DNA of 36,944 bases, from contig CAZGVV010000011.1 in assembly GCA_964529155.1 (NCBI GenBank), positions 1 through 36,944 on the forward strand. The letters run 5' to 3'. The notes below the pieces were generated by a model. That model made no database searches, was not told where the DNA came from, and saw nothing but the letters and a program-made list of their open reading frames with translations. This DNA comes from CAZGVV01 sp964529155 (GTDB taxonomy: Bacteria; Pseudomonadota; Alphaproteobacteria; Rickettsiales; SXRF01). The position numbers and the translations under genes are program-made. Position 1 is the first letter of the stretch, and every line of letters starts with the position of its first letter. Below, in pieces: positions 31,615 to 36,944 of the stretch.

Positions 31615-33195
31615 ATGCTACACTTTTCACGTTGGAAGATTGCGCTTATTTTGCTGGCCTGCGGGCTTGCGATGTTGCTGTCCTTGCCGAATTTTCTCAG
31701 TCCCGACATGCGTGCTAAAATGCCGGCGGGGCTTGGAAGTCACACCGTAAGTCTGGGGCTGGATTTACAGGGAGGCTCGTACCTGTTGCTGGAAGTGGAG
31801 TTTGACGCCTATTTGCATGACCAGCTGAATAATTTGACCGACTCCATTCGCGAGCAGTTGCGGGTGAAAAAAATCGGTTACCGGAATCTGGCGGCGACCC
31901 CGGAGGGGAAAGTAACATTCGTATTGCGCGATGATACGCCGGATGTGAAAGCGGTGATTGAAAAAATCGAGCCGGATTTGAATGTGGATGTACGCGGGAA
32001 AGAAGTGGCGGTTTCCTTTAGTGAATTGTGGATGAAAGAGCGGCGGCGGCTGGTGCTGGAACAGTCCATTGAGATTGTCGGACGCCGCGTGAATGAGACG
32101 GGTACGCGTGAACCCATCATTGAACGTAATGGGGATAACCGTATTCTGCTTCAGGTGCCAGGACTTGCAAACCCGGAGCATTTGAAAGAATTACTGGGCC
32201 GCACGGCGAAAATGACGTTCCATCTATTGGATGAAAACGTGGGGCAGCAGGATATTGCTTCTAATAATATGCCGCCGGGCACGCAGTTGATCCCCGGAGA
32301 TGACCGCAATAATAAGCCTGGTGTGCCACCTTATATGTATCCTGTGCTTTCCAAAGTGGAATTATCGGGCGATATGTTGGTGGATTCGCATGCGACGATT
32401 GATCCTGATAAAAATGAGCCGGTGGTTTCTTTCCGGTTTAATGCAGCGGGTGCCAATAAATTTGCTGAAATTACGACGGCGAATGTCGGAAAGCCATTTG
32501 CAATTGTTCTGGATAACAAAGTTATTACCGCGCCACGCATTAACACGCCAATTTTGGGCGGAAGCGGTATTATCAGCGGCAGCTTCACGGCAGAGAGTGC
32601 TAATGATTTAGCGCTATTGCTGCGCGCAGGTGCGTTGCCAGCGCCGCTTAAAGTGGCAGAAGAACGTTCGGTGGGGCCAAGCCTTGGGTCTGATTCCATC
32701 GCGGCAGGTGAAAAGGCGGCGGTGATTGCCGTTGGGTTTGTCGTGGTATTTATGATTGCGATTTATGGGTTGTTTGGCTTGTTTGCGACATTGGCCATGG
32801 TGGTGAACGCATTTATCATTCTGGCATTGATGTCCTTACTGGAAGCAACGCTGACCCTGCCGGGGATTGCCGGGATTGTGCTGACGATGGGGATGGCGGT
32901 GGATACCAACGTGCTGATTTATGAGCGTATGCGAGAAGAGTCTCATTCCGGGAAAAATATCTACGGTGCGATTGAAAGCGGATTCCGCATGGCGTTTGGT
33001 ACTATCATTGATTCCCATATTACCACTCTTTCTGCGGCATTGTTGCTCTATTATTTCGGCAGCGGCACGGTGAAAGGGTTTGGCATTACACTGTCGATCG
33101 GGATTGTGGCGTCCTTGTTTACGGCGGTACTGGTGACGCGGTTGATGATTGTGACCTGGTTGCGTACCTTTAAGCCTAAAGCATTGCCTTTATAG
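31615..33195 (+). CDS. secD: Protein translocase subunit SecD
   Basis: 526 aa inner-membrane RND-family subunit that uses the proton gradient to aid SecYEG secretion. Order: TM1 (WKIALILLACGLAMLLSLP), the D1 motif VSLGLDLQGGSYLLLEVE, periplasmic P1 head regions (QSIEIVGRRVNETGTREP, LGRTAKMTFHLLDE), the inner LRAGALPAPL motif, then five C-terminal TM segments with LPGIAGIVLTMGMAVDTNVL and YERMREE and a final GIVASLFTAVLVTRL. Length is normal. secF, usually adjacent, does not follow; an unknown gene does. ATG 31615 lies 40 bp after motA. Confidence 0.95.
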   Translation: MLHFSRWKIALILLACGLAMLLSLPNFLSPDMRAKMPAGLGSHTVSLGLDLQGGSYLLLEVEFDAYLHDQLNNLTDSIREQLRVKKIGYRNLAATPEGKVTFVLRDDTPDVKAVIEKIEPDLNVDVRGKEVAVSFSELWMKERRRLVLEQSIEIVGRRVNETGTREPIIERNGDNRILLQVPGLANPEHLKELLGRTAKMTFHLLDENVGQQDIASNNMPPGTQLIPGDDRNNKPGVPPYMYPVLSKVELSGDMLVDSHATIDPDKNEPVVSFRFNAAGANKFAEITTANVGKPFAIVLDNKVITAPRINTPILGGSGIISGSFTAESANDLALLLRAGALPAPLKVAEERSVGPSLGSDSIAAGEKAAVIAVGFVVVFMIAIYGLFGLFATLAMVVNAFIILALMSLLEATLTLPGIAGIVLTMGMAVDTNVLIYERMREESHSGKNIYGAIESGFRMAFGTIIDSHITTLSAALLLYYFGSGTVKGFGITLSIGIVASLFTAVLVTRLMIVTWLRTFKPKALPL

Positions 33196-33296
33196 GATAA
33201 TTTTCGTTTACACTTTTTTATTGTGTTTCGTCACCGTTTTGTCACACTCGTCTGCTAAAGTTTGCCGCGATATGACCCCTAGCCGCCGTCGGTTTC

Positions 33297-34805
33297 ATGC
33301 CTTGTTATGTTTATTCCGATTCGAATGCGCTGATTGATAACGTTGAAATCTTCGACAGCGTTGGCTGCCCCCAAGCTATATTGTACCCTTCTAAACATGC
33401 GTCTATTGATGCTCTGAAACCACTGCCAGCCGTGTTGCGTGATGCCGGTTACCTGGTGTTGTCCGATAACCCTGCCGCAAAAGAAAGGGCTGGCGAGTCC
33501 GGGTGTTTGGTGGTGCATGGGCTGAATAAGAAAAAACCAGAAGCATTTCTTGAATTGCTGGCACAGCACGGTGTGGTGAAGGGAGTCCCGGTGAAAGAGG
33601 CGATTGACGCCGATAAAAAGAAAAACCGCATGCTGTGGCTGTCTTCTGTAGTCTATACGCTGGGCAATCTTTCGGATATGGCGTCGGGTGTCATTCGCGC
33701 CAAGCATGATGGATTGCGCAAGGATAATCTCGCGGAATTCGGCGTAGGAGCCGCCTTCATGATGGGTGACCTCAACATGATGTTTTTCAGTGAAGGCCAG
33801 GGGTTGCGTAAATTGCAAATCTTTTGTCGGGAACTGACGGCGGCGGCGGAAGACAAAGGCGTGAAATTTCGTAATGACCTCAATATGCGCGAAGAAAGCG
33901 CTGTGCGGCGTGGTCTTTCCGCCCGGGTGGGGGATTTTTGCATTGAACATGTTATTCGCATCAAAAGCGCTTCAGAGCTGCTGGGTGGCGTACTGAAAAT
34001 TCGTTCCGGGCGTGGTAAAGATGGTGCGGATGTTAATATAGGGAAAATGGTGGCGGGTGGAGCGATTGTTGCGGGGTGGGCACCCCAACTCGCCATGCCG
34101 AATATTACGCCGCCAGATCCGTCGCAGCCGTTAGAGAAGCATGAAGGTAAAACGAATGAGTTGATGAATAGTGTGGACCGCACGGCTGATTTTTTTCAAG
34201 CTGATATGCGTGGCCGCTGGACCCGTCCATTAGCGATTTCCAATAATATATTTTCGCTGTTTGGTGCTTGGAAGGAACGTAAAGAGCGTTTGGGCGCGGT
34301 GAATGATTTGCAGGCACAGTTGCATTTGTCACCGGGTGATTCAGGATTGATGAAGCGCTTTGCGCATGCGCGCAGCAGACGGTTGGATTATGTGCCCAAT
34401 ATTGTGACGGCAGGTTTGTTTGCCACAGCGCATTTGTTGTTTGGCGCATCTGGAAAAGCCGATAACAAGGAAAACTCAGAAAGCACGCAGGTCGAGCGCG
34501 CCAGTGTGCTGGCGGCAGCGAACCTAATGTTGGAAGCGCCAGAGGGACAGCGTTATTTAGTAGCGCATCAGGCGGCGGAGATTATGCGTAAGATGGTCTT
34601 ATCCAATAAGAGCATTGATCAGCTCACGGCATGGATGGAGCGTAAAGCAGGTGAGCTTTCCAGCAATCATTTTGTCGTCGGGGAAACGGGGGCTGCGCAT
34701 GAAGCGCAAGCAGCAGTCCCTGTTTCCCAAACGACGCAGATGGCATGGAAGCAACGTGAAGAATTACGCAATGCGCAAGGTACAGAAGCGCATTGTCGCG
34801 CGTAA
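33297..34805 (+). CDS. Hypothetical 502-aa protein
   Basis: An intact frame from ATG 33297, about 100 bp after secD. No signal peptide. The N-terminal third has an alternating strand/helix character (AILYPSKHASIDALKPLPAV, GYLVLSDNPAAK). Two weakly hydrophobic stretches appear near residues 115-160 (SSVVYTLGNLSDMASGVI, FGVGAAFMMGDLNMMFF), a third near 250 (KMVAGGAIVAGWAPQLAM) and a fourth near 368 (NIVTAGLFATAHLLFGASG). These could be membrane hairpins. The C-terminus is helical and polar. I do not recognise the family; the conserved housekeeping surroundings and good composition argue for a real gene. Confidence 0.7.
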   Translation: MPCYVYSDSNALIDNVEIFDSVGCPQAILYPSKHASIDALKPLPAVLRDAGYLVLSDNPAAKERAGESGCLVVHGLNKKKPEAFLELLAQHGVVKGVPVKEAIDADKKKNRMLWLSSVVYTLGNLSDMASGVIRAKHDGLRKDNLAEFGVGAAFMMGDLNMMFFSEGQGLRKLQIFCRELTAAAEDKGVKFRNDLNMREESAVRRGLSARVGDFCIEHVIRIKSASELLGGVLKIRSGRGKDGADVNIGKMVAGGAIVAGWAPQLAMPNITPPDPSQPLEKHEGKTNELMNSVDRTADFFQADMRGRWTRPLAISNNIFSLFGAWKERKERLGAVNDLQAQLHLSPGDSGLMKRFAHARSRRLDYVPNIVTAGLFATAHLLFGASGKADNKENSESTQVERASVLAAANLMLEAPEGQRYLVAHQAAEIMRKMVLSNKSIDQLTAWMERKAGELSSNHFVVGETGAAHEAQAAVPVSQTTQMAWKQREELRNAQGTEAHCRA

Positions 34806-34808
34806 AAT

Positions 34809-35405
34809 TTAGCCCGCCAGATTTTTCTCAACAAATTCCCAGTTCACCAAATGCTCCAGGAAGGTGCTTACATAATCCGGGCGGCGGTTCTGATAGTCAA
34901 TATAATACGCATGTTCCCATACATCGCAGGTGAGCAATGCTTTTTGGCCGTGGACCATGGGTAAATCAGCATTGCCGGTCTTGGTGATTTTCAATTGCCC
35001 ACCATCCAGCACCAGCCATGCCCAGCCGCTGCCGAATTGTGTAGTGGCGGCTTGTTTGAATTGTTCTTTAAAAGCGTCGTACCCGCCGAGGTCAACGTCA
35101 ATTTTTTTAGCAATTGCGTTGCTTGGTTTGCCGCCACCGTTTTTCTTCATGCAGTTCCAATAAAACGTGTGGTTCCACACTTGTGCGGCGTTATTAAAAA
35201 TGCCGATTTTCGTGCTGTCTTTGGCCGAGGCCATGATGACTTCTTCCAAGGGGGCGTCGGCAAGCGGCGTGTCTTTGGTGAGGTTATTTAAATTGGTGAC
35301 GTAAGTTTGATGATGTTTGTCATGATGAAATTTCAGGGTTTCAGCGCTGATGTGTGGGGCGAGCGCTTCGTAATCGTAAGGGAGGGGGGGGAGTGTGAAC
35401 GTCAT
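34809..35405 (-). CDS. sodB: Superoxide dismutase [Fe]
   Basis: 198 aa. It converts superoxide to peroxide and oxygen in the cytoplasm. The N-terminal helical domain has FTLPPLPYDYEALAPHIS and FHHDKHHQTYV with metal His; NHTFYWNCM provides the next His and GSGWAWLVLDG the core; DVWEHAYYIDYQNRRPDYV supplies the metal-binding Asp and His. The Fe-type is suggested by the general motif set and by ATTQFGSGW. Normal length. A short gap (62 bp) separates it from the upstream phosphatase gene on the same strand, and it converges with the 502-aa gene. Confidence 0.95.
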   Translation of the reverse strand: MTFTLPPLPYDYEALAPHISAETLKFHHDKHHQTYVTNLNNLTKDTPLADAPLEEVIMASAKDSTKIGIFNNAAQVWNHTFYWNCMKKNGGGKPSNAIAKKIDVDLGGYDAFKEQFKQAATTQFGSGWAWLVLDGGQLKITKTGNADLPMVHGQKALLTCDVWEHAYYIDYQNRRPDYVSTFLEHLVNWEFVEKNLAG

Positions 35406-35467
35406 GGTAATTAGCCTTTTGTTGTGATTGCGCGGGCGACTATAGAAGAGGGAATATAAAGAAGCAA

Positions 35468-36241
35468 TTAGGGATGCAAGTGGTTGAGTAAGGCTGCGTG
35501 CATGGCGGGATTAGAAGCTGCAGCGACGTCCCCTTTTGCATCCAGGGTGAGGGCTTTGCCGGACCAGTCAGTGATGATGCCGCCAGCACCGGTGATGACA
35601 GGGGCCAGGGCGCAAAAATCATAGGATTTCAGGCCAGCGTCTACTACGCAGCCTATATGCCCACTGGCCAGCATGGCATAGGCGTAGGCATCGCCCCCGT
35701 AAAGTGTGCTGGCGGCATGTGCGCGTGTGTTTTCAAAGGATATACGTTGTTCGCTGGTGAAATAATCCAATGAGGTGGTGGCAAGTGTGGCTTTATCTAG
35801 TGAAGGTAACGGAGAGGTGCGTGTGGGCAAACCGTTAAAGGTGCTTGGTTCGCCTTTTATCCCTACCCAGCGCTCCCGCAAAATGGGCTGGTCGATAATG
35901 CCCAGTATCGGCACGCCATGCTCAGTCAGGGAAATCAGCGTGGTGAAATTGACGTAGCCAGCGATAAAGGAACGCGTACCGTCAATGGGGTCCAGCACCC
36001 ATTGCAGTGCGGCATGGGGATTGAGGTGCTCACCTTCTTCGCCATAAATACCATGGGCAGGATATTCACGCATGATGAGCGCGCGCATGGCGGCTTCCGC
36101 TTCGCGGTCGGCTTGGGTAACAGGACTGGCATCGGCTTTGGCTTCAACGGAAATTGGAACACGAAAATAATGGCGCAGAACCTCAGCTGCAGCATCCGCA
36201 AGGCGATGTGCGAAAAAAAGCATGTCATGAGCTGTTGTCAT
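35468..36241 (-). CDS. hisN: Inositol-monophosphatase-family phosphatase, probably histidinol-phosphatase
   Basis: 257 aa. Metal-dependent phosphatase fold with ADASPVTQADREAE, YPAHGIYGEEGE (metal Glu), VLDPIDGTRSFIAGYVNFTT (the DPxDGT signature), LGIIDQPILRERWVGIKG, GGDAYAYAMLASGHIG and DAGLKSYDFCALAPVITGAG. This set, particularly IDQP..ERW and KSYDFCAL, is typical of the histidinol-phosphate phosphatase HisN group in alphaproteobacteria, though inositol or other sugar phosphates remain possible. No other his genes are present. It is divergent from the NUDIX gene with only 19 bp between starts, so promoters may overlap. Confidence 0.88.
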   Translation of the reverse strand: MTTAHDMLFFAHRLADAAAEVLRHYFRVPISVEAKADASPVTQADREAEAAMRALIMREYPAHGIYGEEGEHLNPHAALQWVLDPIDGTRSFIAGYVNFTTLISLTEHGVPILGIIDQPILRERWVGIKGEPSTFNGLPTRTSPLPSLDKATLATTSLDYFTSEQRISFENTRAHAASTLYGGDAYAYAMLASGHIGCVVDAGLKSYDFCALAPVITGAGGIITDWSGKALTLDAKGDVAAASNPAMHAALLNHLHP

Positions 36242-36260
36242 CGTAAAATTCGCCCTGTAT

Positions 36261-36875
36261 ATGTTGCAGATGTCTTATGATCCTCGCGTAGAAATAGCAG
36301 CATTCCTGGCCCAGACCGGAGTGATTCCTGCTGCCTGGCAACCGCATTCGGCGGTGCTGGAAACCAGTATTCACAAGGCTGGAATCATACCGGTTCTGCC
36401 CGCAGCCACAATCGAAAACTGGCAGCTGTATGTGATGTGCCCACGTGCCGAGCGGCCAGAGCTTGGGCCGCCGCCATTTCAGCTCTGCAAGGGCACGCGG
36501 ATGACATGGGAAAATGGGTATTGGCGGGATTTAACGCCTGAGGAAGTGGCTGGCGAGGATGCGGAGCCGCTGGCGGCAACGGCGCTGCGCGAGGGGATAG
36601 AGGAAATTGGGTTGAAGCTTACGAATATTACGTCATTGGCCGATATGGGTGTGCATGCGTTTACATCGGCGAGCACGGCTAAGACCAAATGGCTGCAATT
36701 ATTCGTGGCGTATGTGGCCGATGAAGCGGATTTTCTGCCCGATACGGAAATTATGCCAACGACGGATAAGCGCGGATGGATGCGTTTTGGGGATTTTCTG
36801 CGTTATGGCCGCGTGGACCACATTGTTTGCGTGGAATCAGTGCTGGAGCGGTTGCAGGACGGTATTCAGGCTTAA
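36261..36875 (+). CDS. NUDIX hydrolase
   Basis: 204 aa from ATG 36261 (a second ATG at 36270 is possible; neither has a clear ribosome site). The Nudix box reads EPLAATALREGIEEIGL: the E-x7-REUxEExGU part is complete, while the first Gly is not at its standard spacing. Flanks include LPAATIENWQLYVMCPRAER and AKTKWLQLFVAYVADE. Such enzymes hydrolyse nucleoside diphosphates linked to another moiety; the substrate cannot be told from sequence. It converges with the last, partial gene. Confidence 0.88.
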   Translation: MLQMSYDPRVEIAAFLAQTGVIPAAWQPHSAVLETSIHKAGIIPVLPAATIENWQLYVMCPRAERPELGPPPFQLCKGTRMTWENGYWRDLTPEEVAGEDAEPLAATALREGIEEIGLKLTNITSLADMGVHAFTSASTAKTKWLQLFVAYVADEADFLPDTEIMPTTDKRGWMRFGDFLRYGRVDHIVCVESVLERLQDGIQA

Positions 36876-36887
36876 GAAAAGCTATAG

Positions 36888-36944
36888 TTATTCCACTTTA
36901 CCATTATACATGGCTGCAAAGAGTGTTTTCTGCGCTTCCGGTGC
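36888..36944 (-). CDS. C-terminal end of a further gene (partial)
   Basis: On the minus strand, an open frame enters from the window edge and ends at TAA 36888-36890: 18 residues (APEAQKTLFAAMYNGKVE). Too short to identify, but the composition is protein-like and the converging arrangement with the NUDIX gene is natural. Confidence 0.4.
   Translation of the reverse strand, partial: APEAQKTLFAAMYNGKVE

Overview
The window looks like a draft or metagenome-assembled chromosome segment from an alphaproteobacterium. A run of 10 Ns at 30940-30949 marks an assembly gap. The assignment rests on the overall look of the housekeeping proteins (GlnE, TyrS, MotA, SecD, Fe-SOD, a HisN-type phosphatase, a CFA synthase next to a chalcone-isomerase-like protein) and on an elongator-type tRNA-Met. 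The exact lineage cannot be fixed from sequence alone.

Layout. (1) 1-3331, chromosomal flank: a partial lipoprotein esterase, a CFA synthase with a chalcone-isomerase-like partner, an ExoD-like membrane protein and a two-TM potassium-channel-like protein. (2) 3378-21841, an approximately 18.4 kb region that reads as a decayed genomic island. It is bounded on the right by an intact tRNA-Met(CAT) whose 3' end faces the island, and on the left by a degenerate direct copy of that tRNA's 3' half. (3) 21979-36944, chromosomal flank: a small Ala/Lys-rich exported protein, Bcp peroxiredoxin, glnE, an AsmA/YhdP-like protein, tyrS, motA, secD, an unknown 502-aa protein, sodB, a hisN-type phosphatase, a NUDIX hydrolase and the tail of one more gene.

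Island content. On the minus strand, a compact operon (11856 down to 5503, ATGA overlaps at three consecutive junctions) encodes a processive family-2 glycosyltransferase, a membrane-anchored beta-helix (bactofilin-like) protein, an exported alpha-toroid glycosidase-like protein, UDP-GlcNAc 2-epimerase (wecB), a YaiO-like outer-membrane barrel and a polytopic membrane protein. Together these suggest a synthase-dependent polysaccharide made from, or containing, ManNAc and exported across the envelope. Two more minus-strand proteins of unknown function follow (5471 to 4189). An acyltransferase-3 gene lies on the plus strand (13904-14992) and could acylate a glycan. Between them sit two unrelated small exported or unknown proteins, each preceded by the same degenerate repeat of about 130 bp and each followed by strong terminators.

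The largest gene in the island (20552 down to 15351, about 1733 aa) has an N-terminal M48-type zinc peptidase motif. Its C-terminal region resembles an ABC1/UbiB-type atypical kinase. Its upstream region (20556-20820) is densely packed with inverted repeats, including a long-range 11-bp closing helix and an H-type pseudoknot pattern, and probably makes a structured leader or small RNA. The island ends carry broken genes: an RHS core remnant (15025-15348), an unidentified C-terminal remnant (20951-21139) and the C-terminal part of a serine recombinase (21136-21603).

The best candidates for something undescribed are the M48/kinase-like giant with its structured leader, and the polysaccharide locus with its unusual component set.
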